In this document: positions 1 to 7,931 of the stretch, piece after piece
Position numbering within the stretch: the first letter of the stretch is position 1
Layout: each line of letters opens with the position of its first letter
DNA from: JAFNAG01 sp041501225
GTDB lineage: Bacteria > Acidobacteriota > UBA6911
Length of the DNA: 64,000 nt
Assembly (NCBI GenBank): GCA_041501225.1
Contig: JBGQNR010000005.1
Coordinates: 19,382-83,381 of the forward strand
Reading direction: 5' to 3'
Notes under the pieces: generated by a model
What the model saw: only the letters and a program-made list of their open reading frames with translations
Told to the model about the DNA's origin: nothing
The model's database searches: none
Made by a program: the position numbers and the translations under genes

Positions 1-525
1 CGGCTGGCCCTGAACGAAATCCGCGAGCAGCTGCGCGCGCTGAAGCGGCGCATACGCCCCCCGGAAAGCGGGGACGAGCGGGCCCATCGCAAGGAGGCGC
101 TCCGGAACATTCTCAACGAACTGGTCACCGAGGTTACGGTGCGGCCGCGGTCCGGCGTGCAGCGATCCGACTACGCCTGGTCTCTGATCGTGCCGGTTGA
201 ATCCAGAATACTATCGGCTCTGTGCAAATCCGTCATTTGGGAAGCGGTGATCACCGATCCGCGCGTCGCGGCGATGACCACCAAAGGGAAAGAGATCCTC
301 CACGACTTGTTCTACCTGCTGGTTGGAGAACTGGTGGAGAAAAAGAGCGACGCGGTCTTCCCGCGCTACTATCGGCCGATTATCGAGGAGTCGATGGGCA
401 AAGGGGAGGTCGAAGCCGCGCGCGGCGTGTGCAACTTCCTGGCGCTATTGACCGACATGGATGCGCTGCGACTGCACGCTCTTCTGCGCGGCTCGAAGGC
501 ATCTTCCATTTTCGATCTGCTGTAA
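1..525 (+). CDS. C-terminal part of a dNTP triphosphohydrolase-like (dGTPase family) protein, truncated by window edge
   Basis: An open frame enters from the left edge and runs to a TAA at 523-525, giving 174 visible residues with no start in view. The tail contains a segment reading GVCNFLALLTDMDALRLHALL, which resembles the C-terminal helix of bacterial dGTPase/dNTPase proteins where an 'AxxDYIAGMTDRxAL' pattern is usual, and the preceding KGKEILHDLFYLL stretch fits the helix before it. The catalytic HD motif would lie upstream of the window, so the enzymatic assignment is by tail similarity only. Family members hydrolyse dNTPs to deoxynucleosides and triphosphate. Another helical HD-superfamily protein is possible. 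Confidence 0.45.
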   Translation, partial: RLALNEIREQLRALKRRIRPPESGDERAHRKEALRNILNELVTEVTVRPRSGVQRSDYAWSLIVPVESRILSALCKSVIWEAVITDPRVAAMTTKGKEILHDLFYLLVGELVEKKSDAVFPRYYRPIIEESMGKGEVEAARGVCNFLALLTDMDALRLHALLRGSKASSIFDLL

Positions 526-550
526 TCATGAATTGCTGTTCCTGTATCGC

Positions 551-736
551 CAGCCACGAAGAACACGGTGCGGAATATGCGCAACCTAAAAGCCTTAACG
601 CAGAGGCCGCAGAGGATTTTTTGCTTTTGAATGACTTTTCTCTGCGACCTCTGCGTTGATCTTTTGCTTTTCTTTGTTTTACCGCAAAGATTTGTACGCA
701 AGTAGTACCTATTTGTGATCTTCGTGACTGCTTTTG
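551..736. repeat. Dispersed repeat with inverted arms (AACGCAGAGG / CCTCTGCGTT)
   Basis: Arms near 597-615 (AACGCAGAGGCCGCAGAGG) and 639-658 (TCTCTGCGACCTCTGCGTT) are inverted copies around an AT-rich loop. The same 'CTCTGCGGCCTCTGCG' core reappears at 3063-3078, 10970-10982 and 63750-63797, and in the 3' end of imuB (54510-54540), so this is one member of a dispersed family. The transcript could fold as a terminator-like hairpin after the upstream gene. Confidence 0.6.
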
Positions 737-741
737 CATGA

Positions 742-1119
742 TCAGGCGAGCACGTCGAGGTCGCGCTGCCTGGTGGGCGGAGGATCATAAGGAGAGCGCG
801 TTTTCTGCGCCGGTCCGGCATTCTGCGCATTTTCGGGATCGGAGTCCTCGGGCGCTGCTTTCCGCGCGCGGCTTTTGTACCGGACCCGTTCAATCGTTTC
901 CGGCAATCGCCGGAGAGAGTCCTCCGTTGAGACCGTCGGGTAGGCTCGAATGGCCGGGCGATCCGGCTCATCCGGCAAGCTTCTCGGCTTGGCTATGGAA
1001 TCCGAGCCGTCGGGCGTTTGGCCGGCGGAACGTTTGACGGGTTGCGCGGCATTCGCAGGCGAGCGCGACAATGCCTGTGAAGGGGTTGCGTTTATCGCAT
1101 CAGTAATGTTCAATGACAT
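742..1119 (-). CDS. Small hypothetical protein, probably disordered
   Basis: This 125-residue reading frame starts at an ATG (1119) preceded by GAAGGA with short spacing. The product is rich in Pro, Ser, Arg and Asp, has no hydrophobic stretch, no Cys and no recognisable domain, and is therefore predicted to be mostly unstructured. I do not recognise a family. The opposite strand also has open frames here, but their composition is poorer (Trp/Arg-rich, no ribosome site). If this gene is not real, 526-1332 is simply an 800-bp intergenic region with repeats at both ends. Confidence 0.35.
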   Translation of the reverse strand: MSLNITDAINATPSQALSRSPANAAQPVKRSAGQTPDGSDSIAKPRSLPDEPDRPAIRAYPTVSTEDSLRRLPETIERVRYKSRARKAAPEDSDPENAQNAGPAQKTRSPYDPPPTRQRDLDVLA

Positions 1120-1242
1120 ACATCCTTCGGGTTCGACCGGACCAATCTCAATCAGCCAGAATTCTGGCAGGTCGGTGCCGAGGGGCAGGCGCTTCAGTGG
1201 GCATCCTATGTATCGGCAACACCCGGTTGCAGCATTATGAAA

Positions 1243-1318
1243 AGATTGACGATTGACGATTTACCATGGAGAGGTGAGAGGTTTTTCAATCGTCAATCGT
1301 CAATCGTCAATCGTCAAT
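1243..1318. repeat. Heptamer array GATTGAC / GTCAATC in inverted arrangement
   Basis: Two to three copies of GATTGAC (1243-1262) face four to five copies of the complement TCAATCG (1286-1318) across a short spacer, so the transcript would form a hairpin just upstream of the arfB start. Related arrays occur at 5371-5530 and 58946-59010. Confidence 0.75.
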
Positions 1319-1332
1319 ATCCTGGGGGAGCT

Positions 1333-1770
1333 ATGCCAGATTCGATCTTTGTGGAAGGGGGAGTATTGGTGCCGGGCGATGCACTCGAGGTGCGGGCTGT
1401 GCGCGCCTCCGGCCCGGGTGGACAGAATGTCAACAAAGTCTCCACCAAGGTCGAGATGCATGTCGATCTCGACCGCATTCAGGGAATGGGGGCCGAAAGC
1501 CGGCAGCGATTGCTGCACCTGGTGGCAAAACGATTGGACAGCAGCGGCAGGCTGCTGGTGACCAGCCAACGGACGCGCGATCAGCAGCGCAACCTGGACG
1601 ATGCCCGGCGCAAGGTCCACGACTGGATCGTTCAGGCATTGATCAAACCGAAGAAGCGCGTCCCTACACAACCCAAACCGGTAAGCCGCGAGCGGCGTCT
1701 CGAAGCAAAAAAGCGTCACTCGGTGCGCAAGGCGAGCCGGCACATCCCAACCACGGAGATTGAGTACTGA
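1333..1770 (+). CDS. arfB: Alternative ribosome-rescue factor / peptidyl-tRNA hydrolase ArfB
   Basis: The 145-residue product is the length of ArfB (YaeJ). It has the release-factor GGQ loop in the context SGPGGQNVNK near residues 25-34 and a C-terminal tail rich in Lys/Arg (KPKKR, RRLEAKKRHS), which in ArfB inserts in the mRNA entry channel of stalled ribosomes. ArfB hydrolyses peptidyl-tRNA on non-stop ribosomes without a stop codon. The start is the ATG at 1333, preceded by GGGGGAG; the frame is open further upstream through the heptamer repeat, but that extension is repeat-encoded and unlikely to be translated. The downstream class V aminotransferase is a separate unit about 140 bases away. 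Confidence 0.85.
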   Translation: MPDSIFVEGGVLVPGDALEVRAVRASGPGGQNVNKVSTKVEMHVDLDRIQGMGAESRQRLLHLVAKRLDSSGRLLVTSQRTRDQQRNLDDARRKVHDWIVQALIKPKKRVPTQPKPVSRERRLEAKKRHSVRKASRHIPTTEIEY

Positions 1771-1873
1771 GTGCTGCGTAGATGACAATCAAATCTTTGA
1801 TTGGCACAGGCGGTTTGCATTTATAAGCTCCATTCACCACTCAGTATTCAGCACTCAGCACTCAGTACTGAGT
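1762..1873. repeat. CACTCAGTA-type direct/inverted repeat between arfB and the aminotransferase
   Basis: Copies of CACTCAGTA / CAGCACTCAG are packed in 1837-1872 and an inverted copy (GAGTACTGAGTGCTG) overlaps the end of arfB at 1762-1775, so the stop codon of arfB (TGA at 1768-1770) lies within the left arm. A transcript hairpin of the two arms is possible. Confidence 0.65.
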
Positions 1874-1906
1874 ATGTGTTATGATCCGCGCGGAGGTATA
1901 CAGACG

Positions 1907-3022
1907 ATGACGCAATCATTCCATCCACCACAGAGAATCCTGCTGGGACCGGGTCCGAGCAATGTTGAATCTCGTGTCCTGCAGGCTATGCTGGCGCCTC
2001 TTCTCGGCCATATGGATCCCGTGTATTTCGAGTGCATGAACGAGGTTCAATCCCTGCTGCGCGCAGTGTTCGAAACTGCAAACCGCGTGACCTTCGCGGT
2101 CCCCGGCACTGGAGGCGCAGGCATGGAAGCCTGTCTCGCCAATCTGATCGAAGCGGACGAAGAGATAGTCGTATGCGTCAACGGCTTCTTCGGACAGCGC
2201 ATGGCCGACCTGGCGGCACGCTGGGGCGGCAAGGTTGTGCGGGTCGACGCGGATTGGGGCAAGCCGTTCGACATGCAGCGCGTTCGCGATGTGTATAGGA
2301 GCTCGAGCGCCCGCATCCTCGCCATGGTTCATGCCGAAACTTCCACGGGCATGCGCAATCCCATTGAGGAGCTGAAAACGTTGCGGGATGTGCGGGATGC
2401 CATTCTGATCGTGGACTCTGTGACCTCACTCGGCGCCCACCCGGTCGGCATCGACCGCAACGGTATCGATGCCAGCTATTCCTGCACCCAAAAAGGAATC
2501 GGCGCACCTCCGGGACTGGCACCCGTCACCTTCTCCGAACGCGCCCTGGAGAAGATGCGCACGCGCAAAAAACCGCCCAGAACCTGGTATCTCGACGTGC
2601 AGCTCCTCGACAAGTACTGGAACTCGGAGCGGGTGTACCATCACACCGCGCCGGCTTTGATGACCTACGCCATGCGTGAAGCGCTTGCCATCATTCTGGA
2701 GGAAGGGCTGCAGGTACGCTGGCGGCGGCACGAGAGCAACAGTAAGGCCTTCGTGGCCGGCATCGAAACCATGGGGCTGGAAATGCTGGTTGCGCCCGAG
2801 CATCGGCTCTGGTCACTGAATACCGTCAGGATCCCGCCCGGAGTCGATGATGCGCGCGTCCGCTCCCGCCTGCTCAATCAGCATAACATCGAGATCGGCA
2901 GCGGTCTCGGCTCCCTCAAGGGGCAAATCTGGCGCGTGGGCCTGATGGGGACAAACAGCACCGAGAACATCGTCCTGCTGCTGCTCTCCGCGCTGCGCAG
3001 CGTGCTCGCGCTCGAAGGGTAG
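1907..3022 (+). CDS. Class V PLP aminotransferase, alanine/serine-glyoxylate aminotransferase type
   Basis: The 371-residue protein begins at ATG 1907, ten bases after GGAGG. It opens with LLGPGPSNV, typical of alanine-glyoxylate / serine-glyoxylate aminotransferases, has the glycine-rich PGTGGAGMEA stretch that holds the PLP phosphate, the DSVTSLG aspartate that contacts the pyridine nitrogen, and the PLP lysine in SCTQKGIGAPPGL. Length is normal for the family. Substrate (alanine, serine or another amino donor with glyoxylate) cannot be read from sequence. The gene is followed directly by dispersed repeats and stands alone. Confidence 0.85.
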   Translation: MTQSFHPPQRILLGPGPSNVESRVLQAMLAPLLGHMDPVYFECMNEVQSLLRAVFETANRVTFAVPGTGGAGMEACLANLIEADEEIVVCVNGFFGQRMADLAARWGGKVVRVDADWGKPFDMQRVRDVYRSSSARILAMVHAETSTGMRNPIEELKTLRDVRDAILIVDSVTSLGAHPVGIDRNGIDASYSCTQKGIGAPPGLAPVTFSERALEKMRTRKKPPRTWYLDVQLLDKYWNSERVYHHTAPALMTYAMREALAIILEEGLQVRWRRHESNSKAFVAGIETMGLEMLVAPEHRLWSLNTVRIPPGVDDARVRSRLLNQHNIEIGSGLGSLKGQIWRVGLMGTNSTENIVLLLLSALRSVLALEG

Positions 3023-3208
3023 CATGGCATTTAGTTGATATTCAGCGAGCAGACAAGCGTGCTCTGCGGCCTCTGCGCCCCCTGTTCCGAAAATAACTCG
3101 CCTAAAACTGCAAAAGCAGCCACGAATGACACGAACTTCTTATCCATTCGTGTCATTCGTGGCTGCCTTAAAAAGGCCATTAATTTTCATGCGCACGGGT
3201 GCGCGTCA
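3022..3208. repeat. Composite dispersed repeat, copy 1 (GCAGCCACGAATGACACGAA family)
   Basis: The stretch carries in order: a fragment like the MITE end found at 7589 (GCATGGCATTTAGTTGA, 3023-3040), the CTCTGCGGCCTCTGCG core (3063-3078), GTTCCGAAAATAACTCG (3083-3099), and the palindrome GCAGCCACGAATGACACGAA ... TTCGTGTCATTCGTGGCTGC (3117-3168) followed by TTAATTTTCATGCGC (3180-3194). Further copies of the palindrome block are at 51343-51450 (inverted) and 63795-63940. It abuts the stop codon of the TPR gene at 3211. Confidence 0.8.
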
Positions 3209-3210
3209 TG

Positions 3211-4254
3211 TCACTTGCGAATCACATCCAGCGCAACGATCATCCCATTTGAGAGGGCGGCCAGCGTGCGCCTCGCCTGCGCCGCGTCTGGCGCATTTGG
3301 ATGCAACTCCAGGTAGCCATGCAGGTACTCCATAGCCTCGGCAAAGGCCCCTTCCCCTAGCGCAATTTGAGCGAGAAACAATTGGGGCGCATCCGGAAAG
3401 GCCGGATCAAGTGCCAGCACACGCTTAAAGCGCTCCCGGGCCTGGGCGTAATCGTGCAGGTAGTAGTGGCTCAAGCCGAGCTGCGCATTGGCTATGGCAT
3501 CGTCGGGCCCCAGCTTTAGGGCCTTTTTATTTGCCTCCAGCGCCTCCTGGTACCTCCCGATCGCCAGGAGGCTGCCGCCTAGATTCATCCATCCCACGTG
3601 GAAGTCGGGATCCAGCTCCGTAACCTTGGTAAAGCTCCGGATCGACTGCTCATAATCCCCGGCGCGATGGTAATAGGCGCCCAGATTGTTCCACGCATCG
3701 GCATAATCAGGGTAGATCTTGATCGCCTCCTTCAGGTGCTTGACCATCGCAGCCTCGTTACCATCGAGCTGATCCTTTTCCGACTGCTGCATATGCTGGC
3801 GGGCCTCTTTGGGAACCGCCAGCGCGCGTACGTTGACCTGGTGCAGGCCCGTGATTTGGGCGGCCGCCCTGGGTACCTTCACTTCCTTGGCGAATTGCAT
3901 GTTCTGCGGATCAGCACCCGGCCTCAAATCGATCGATTCGACACTCCGGCGGCCCCCCTTCCCGGACAAATAGATTCGATAAATGCCCGGCAACAGGTTC
4001 TTGAAATGAACAGTGTCCCCAACCATGCGCAAGGCCCGTCGCAAAGGCGCGCCCGCCGCATTGCATAGCTCGATCAGCCAGACAGAGCGCGGATGATCTT
4101 CCGGCATGCCCACAATCTTGCAGGTCAACTCAACCGCTGAAGCCGGCCGCTCCTTTTTCTGGGCAAACCCGGATTCGGTAACACCCCGGGACACAATAGT
4201 AATGATGACAAGGATCGCCCCCGTCACGAGGCGCACAGATAAGGGATGCTTCAT
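3211..4254 (-). CDS. Exported tetratricopeptide repeat protein
   Basis: The 347-residue product has an N-terminal signal peptide (hydrophobic VTGAILVIITIVS, cleavage before about residue 33), then a beta-rich segment (about 40-110) with LLPGIYRIYLSG resembling carboxypeptidase-regulatory-like / prealbumin folds, and about five TPR units (about 160-335; for example ADAWNNLGAYYHRAGDYEQSI and NAQLGLSHYYLHDYAQARERF). It is predicted to act in the periplasm or at the outer membrane as a protein-binding scaffold. The start is ATG 4254 with GGAGG upstream; a GTG one codon earlier (4257) has better spacing. It is monocistronic as far as can be seen, and its stop lies next to a dispersed repeat. Confidence 0.75.
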   Translation of the reverse strand: MKHPLSVRLVTGAILVIITIVSRGVTESGFAQKKERPASAVELTCKIVGMPEDHPRSVWLIELCNAAGAPLRRALRMVGDTVHFKNLLPGIYRIYLSGKGGRRSVESIDLRPGADPQNMQFAKEVKVPRAAAQITGLHQVNVRALAVPKEARQHMQQSEKDQLDGNEAAMVKHLKEAIKIYPDYADAWNNLGAYYHRAGDYEQSIRSFTKVTELDPDFHVGWMNLGGSLLAIGRYQEALEANKKALKLGPDDAIANAQLGLSHYYLHDYAQARERFKRVLALDPAFPDAPQLFLAQIALGEGAFAEAMEYLHGYLELHPNAPDAAQARRTLAALSNGMIVALDVIRK

Positions 4255-4470
4255 CACTGGATTACACCTCCGGCGAGTCAGCGCAAGGCTTCACTGACAA
4301 TCTGGCAGCAGGGCTATGCAGATTGACTCATTGATTCCAGGTGCATTCCTGGGTGAGGCACTGTCGAGCGATGATCGGGGTAAACAGTGTCCAGGCAGGG
4401 ATGACCTGGATGCCCCTAGCATATTTATTTGAAATTGGATTGCAACAACTTTTTCAGTTCAGGCGAAGAT

Positions 4471-5349
4471 CTATCGAATCCAGAGCTTGACCACTTTCGG
4501 GCCGTTGCGGATAGTGAGAATATTGGTGGAACTCAGTCTTTTCAGGCTATCCCAGATGTTTTCGATGTCGAAACCCTTTTTGCGGAGCTCCGCTTTCGTG
4601 GGTTCGTCGAGCGCCAGAATGGCCAGCTGAGCAAAACTCATCGGAAAATTCATTTCAACGGTGGGCGGCTTGTTCTCGCCGTTTTCGAAGATCTGAATAT
4701 AGAACATCTTGACGGTCGCATCTGTCTGCTTGGGCACGCCTTTGGTCTGTTTCGGCGATTCCGGCTGAGCCAGGGCTACAGGATCGATCCGCAGCAGGGC
4801 GATCGAAGCGGGATTCACGAGATCTGGCTGCTTTTCTTTGGCCCGGATCTCTTTGAGAACGGGGACACACAAGGCGTTCAGCTCGCGATCCTTCAAGTAA
4901 CTGCAACGGATGGCGGCAAAATATCGCACTTCCTTGGTCGGGTTTGCCAATGCCGCAATCAACCGGTTGCGATAGGCAGTTTTCCCCTGCTCGACAAGAG
5001 AGACCGCCAGATCCACGACGGCTTTCCCCGCTTCCGCGGCAAGGAAGGGTTCCTTGGAAAACTTCTGCAGGAACAGTTCGTAGGCCGGCAGCGCTTCCTC
5101 AGATTTGTTCTGCAACCGCAGGCAATAGGCGGAATGGAAATAGGCCTGAGGCAAAAGGCCGCTTTGAGGAAACTCGCGGATCAGACGCTGGAAAACCTGG
5201 CGCGCTTCTTCCCATTTCTGCTCCATCATCAGGATCTTCGCCTGATTGAGCATCACCTGGTCCTTCGTCGCAACGGAGGCCCGGAGCATGCCCGCACCCA
5301 GCACGACTGCCGTAAGCAGAATCAGCATCCTCAATACCACACTCTTCAT
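4471..5349 (-). CDS. Exported tetratricopeptide-type protein, YbgF/tol-pal-like
   Basis: The 292-residue product starts at ATG 5349 after an AGGGGG site; it has a signal peptide (VVLRMLILLTAVVLGAGML) and then helical repeats: LNQAKILMMEQKWEEARQVF with LPQAYFHSAYCLRLQNKSEEALPAY is a TPR pair typical of YbgF-like or TPR_6 proteins. A HEAT-like segment follows (LIAALANPTKEVRYFAAIRC). It lies downstream of the sigma/anti-sigma pair on the same strand, separated by a 210-base repeat region, so it may be part of that regulon (inference). Function otherwise unknown. Confidence 0.65.
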   Translation of the reverse strand: MKSVVLRMLILLTAVVLGAGMLRASVATKDQVMLNQAKILMMEQKWEEARQVFQRLIREFPQSGLLPQAYFHSAYCLRLQNKSEEALPAYELFLQKFSKEPFLAAEAGKAVVDLAVSLVEQGKTAYRNRLIAALANPTKEVRYFAAIRCSYLKDRELNALCVPVLKEIRAKEKQPDLVNPASIALLRIDPVALAQPESPKQTKGVPKQTDATVKMFYIQIFENGENKPPTVEMNFPMSFAQLAILALDEPTKAELRKKGFDIENIWDSLKRLSSTNILTIRNGPKVVKLWIR

Positions 5350-5370
5350 TGGCAACCCCCTGGAGGGAGT

Positions 5371-5530
5371 AACGATTGACGATTGACGATTGTCCAATGA
5401 ATGGGGATAGGTTTTTCAATCGTCAATCGTAATTCTTTGTTCATCCATCTCCCCATGTTTATCATCCTCACCATCCATTCTACGACTGCCGGTCCAATTA
5501 GAAGTTGCTTCTCAATCGTCAATCGTCAAT
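5371..5530. repeat. GATTGAC / GTCAATC heptamer arrays
   Basis: GATTGAC copies at 5374-5392 face inverted copies at 5415-5430, with a further run of TCAATCGTCAAT at 5512-5530. This fills most of the space between the anti-sigma gene and the exported TPR protein gene. Confidence 0.7.
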
Positions 5531-5561
5531 CCCAACCCCTCTACCGAAATCCCCCCATAAT

Positions 5562-6326
5562 CTACGAGATTCCTGATTGCATTAGATTAATGCGCAGCAA
5601 CAGCTGATTGCTTTCGATGAATTGCTCCATGCTGTGGACCGCATCGCCGGTTTCACATTCCTGCGCCATCGACAGGCTGACCAGGAAGCTTTCCAGTTCA
5701 TCGCACAAGGCCTTGGCACGCGCCACATCGGGGACACGCAGTTCGGCATCAAGCATCTGCTTCTCCTGCAAGAGCTGGCGCGCGCGCGTGACTTCCGACG
5801 AAACGTCATATCGGTCGCTCACGCACGTTTTGTCGGCGCTGATAAAATCCAGCAGGAGGTCGTGGCATCCGGAGAGGTATTGTGCCGTGGCCTCGCGTGC
5901 ATAGGCGGTATGCATGCGGGCCAGAAACGCTTCGTTGCCCGCGGCCGCCAGGGCCGGCGCGGGTGCCGGCGGCGCGATCGCCTGGTAGCGCAGCGTCCAG
6001 ATCAGTCCGATGGCGAGCGGGAGGATCGCAAGAGCAACACAGGCCCACTTGGCCAGGCTCAGGCCGGCCCAGCCGCGCTTTCCGTCCTGGAGCAGACCGG
6101 CGCGGCTGGCGAGCTTTTCGGGGAGGAGCTGCCATGTCAGATCCTGCTCCGGCGCGAACACTTCAGGATCAGCCAGCCATGCCCGGATCCTGCCGATCTC
6201 ATCAGCCTCCGCGCTGCAACCGGCACAGGCTGATAGATGCTCATCCACCTGGCGTTTCTCTTCCGACTCGAGCGCCCCATCAACATAAAGGACGAGCTTT
6301 TCCCGGATCATTTCACAGCTAGTCAT
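5562..6326 (-). CDS. Membrane-bound anti-sigma factor with zinc-finger domain
   Basis: The 254-residue protein has an N-terminal anti-sigma zinc-binding domain of the zf-HC2 type (HLSACAGC, H-x3-C-x2-C, about residues 30-37), a single transmembrane helix (WACVALAILPLAIGLIW, about 93-110), and a C-terminal extracytoplasmic helical domain of about 130 residues that would sense a signal. It binds and inhibits its cognate ECF sigma factor at the inner membrane. The ATG overlaps the last 8 bases of the upstream sigma gene, the classical arrangement of such pairs. The sensory domain is not one I recognise. Confidence 0.8.
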   Translation of the reverse strand: MTSCEMIREKLVLYVDGALESEEKRQVDEHLSACAGCSAEADEIGRIRAWLADPEVFAPEQDLTWQLLPEKLASRAGLLQDGKRGWAGLSLAKWACVALAILPLAIGLIWTLRYQAIAPPAPAPALAAAGNEAFLARMHTAYAREATAQYLSGCHDLLLDFISADKTCVSDRYDVSSEVTRARQLLQEKQMLDAELRVPDVARAKALCDELESFLVSLSMAQECETGDAVHSMEQFIESNQLLLRINLMQSGIS

Positions 6327-6930
6327 AAATCAACGCTCCCTTCTGTGCGAGGAGCATACCTTTGAGCCCCATGATCGCCTTGTGAAGGTTGGATTTGACC
6401 GTGCCCAGGGGGCAGTCGAGCAGCGCGGCGATTTCCTCCAGCCTCATGTCGCCGAAAAATCTCAAGGAGACGACCTCGCGCTGCCGCGGCGGCAAGCGGC
6501 GCACGGCTGCCTCGAGCAGACGCCGTCGCTCGAGCTCGTGCATTTGGTCAATCGGGCCTCCTGCCGGGCTTACGGTCACAGATTGTTGCGACGGCTTCTC
6601 CATTATTTCCTCCAGCGACGAGGTCCGCCCACGGTCGGATCTGCGATAACGATCGATGCTGGCATTGATGGCAATCCGGTAGAGCCAACCCGCGAATGAG
6701 AAGCGGTTTTCCCAGGTGTGGCGGGCGGTATAGACCTTGAGAAAGGTGTCTTGAAGCACTTCCATGGCATCTTCGGGATTGCGCACATAGGTGCTGATGA
6801 CCCGAAAGACCTTTTTCTGGTAGCGCCGGACGAGTTCCTGATACGCATACATGTCGCCTCGCTGGACCTGCTTCATCAGGTCGTCGGTCTCGCAAGAGGC
6901 GGGTTCGTCGGGAATTCCTTCTTGGGCCAT
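6319..6930 (-). CDS. ECF-type RNA polymerase sigma factor
   Basis: The 203-residue protein has sigma region 2 (AYQELVRRYQKKVFRVISTYVRNPEDAMEVLQDTF, about 29-65, and WLYRIAINASIDRYRR) and sigma region 4 with the helix-turn-helix (LPPRQREVVSLRFFGDMRLEEIAALLDCPLGTVKSNLHKA, about 145-185). No sigma-1.1 or region 3 is present, as expected of the ECF group. It directs RNA polymerase to a small stress or envelope regulon and is held by the overlapping anti-sigma product. The target promoters are not identifiable from this window. Confidence 0.9.
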   Translation of the reverse strand: MAQEGIPDEPASCETDDLMKQVQRGDMYAYQELVRRYQKKVFRVISTYVRNPEDAMEVLQDTFLKVYTARHTWENRFSFAGWLYRIAINASIDRYRRSDRGRTSSLEEIMEKPSQQSVTVSPAGGPIDQMHELERRRLLEAAVRRLPPRQREVVSLRFFGDMRLEEIAALLDCPLGTVKSNLHKAIMGLKGMLLAQKGALIYD

Positions 6931-7579
6931 GGAGTTCAGCCGTTATGCCGGTCCGGTGGGTCCACCCACCGCAAATAGAGTGTCGAAAAGCACACGGTCT
7001 TGCCGGCCGGATCAGCCCACGCGGTCAGGCGCATGGGACAAGGATTCTAGGTTGGCAGCCATCGTATCTCCATGCCCATTAGGAGCTGGAATTTCTTAGC
7101 CCGCATCTTCATCTACGCGGCCGGGTAACATAGGGTTCACTTCGTTCCCAGCACGCTAACCCTTTTTGGAAATCATGGCAAGCAGGATGCGATCTCTGCC
7201 TCGTTGGCAGCCTTATGAGATTGCTGTGGAAAACCTGTGGAAATTTCGTGAGACACTTGTGGTTTTCTAGGGCTTGATGCTTTGGCTGTGTCTTATTTCA
7301 TTGCTTTGCAATATCTTACAGCCTTAAGATCCTGCACAGCCGACCCATGATCGTTAACCTTGGCTGTGAAAAACTGCCGGCGACAGATTTCACGGATCAC
7401 GGATAGCGGCAGCAAGTTCAGGCTGCCGGCTTCAAGTAATTTGGTTGACACCGGCCTGGGTCATTCCTATCATGACAGTTCAGACTCGATCGGCGGGATT
7501 TCCTTCATCACTCTGACTTCGCTATGCTTGTGGCTCTGCATCGGGAGGGCGATGCACAATGGGCAGGTCGATCATGCAG
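6931..7579. other. Non-coding stretch upstream of the sigma factor gene
   Basis: About 650 bases with no reading frame of credible composition on either strand. It should include the promoter of the sigma/anti-sigma operon, but I cannot point to -35/-10 boxes with confidence. Two TGTGGAAA-type motifs at 7209-7224 look only weakly like DnaA boxes. I see no RNA gene. Confidence 0.4.
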
Positions 7580-7848
7580 CCCCTAGAGCGAATGGCACTT
7601 AGTTAAGCTTCAGCGAATGAGTTCAGGCAGGTACATCACCCTGAAAGGGTCAAACAGTGAAAGCCCAGGGCGCAAGCCCTGGGGAAATGGTGCAGTCCGA
7701 GTGAAGCCCTGTAAGGGCGGCACAGGCTGTTTCGCCCTTCCAGGGCTCTTTCACTCTTTGTTCCCGCATTCTCCCAGGGCTTGCGCCTTGAGCTGGCGCT
7801 GTTAAATCCCTTCGGGGTTTCTTAACTAAGTGCCATTCGCCCCTAGAG
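7580..7848. mobile_element. Miniature inverted-repeat element (MITE) with 9-bp target-site duplication
   Basis: A 251-bp element (7589-7839) is bounded by perfect 19-bp terminal inverted repeats, CGAATGGCACTTAGTTAAG at the left and CTTAACTAAGTGCCATTCG at the right, and flanked by a perfect 9-bp direct repeat CCCCTAGAG (7580-7588 and 7840-7848). The interior has no coding capacity but holds hairpins such as CCAGGGCGCAAGCCCTGG (7668-7685). The end sequence is reminiscent of IS4-group ends (ATGCCNNTCAGTTAAG), and a 9-bp duplication is compatible with that family, so an IS4-like transposase acting in trans is a reasonable inference. A degenerate end-like sequence is found at 3023-3053. Confidence 0.85.
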
Positions 7849-7931
7849 CCGCAATCTACGGCGGGCGCCTTTTCCCGCCGCCGTGAGGGCATGTGGCTCC
7901 CTAGCCAGTACCTGGAGGCAGCCGGCAGAAG

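Noticed and set aside
1237..1332. N-terminal extension of ArfB through the heptamer array
   Set aside because: The extension is encoded by the GATTGAC/GTCAATC repeat; the ATG at 1333 has a ribosome site and gives the normal ArfB length.
7209..7224. Possible DnaA boxes / origin of replication near the sigma factor gene
   Set aside because: Only two TGTGGAAA-type motifs, no TTATCCACA box, no AT-rich unwinding region and no dnaA, dnaN or gyrB next to it.
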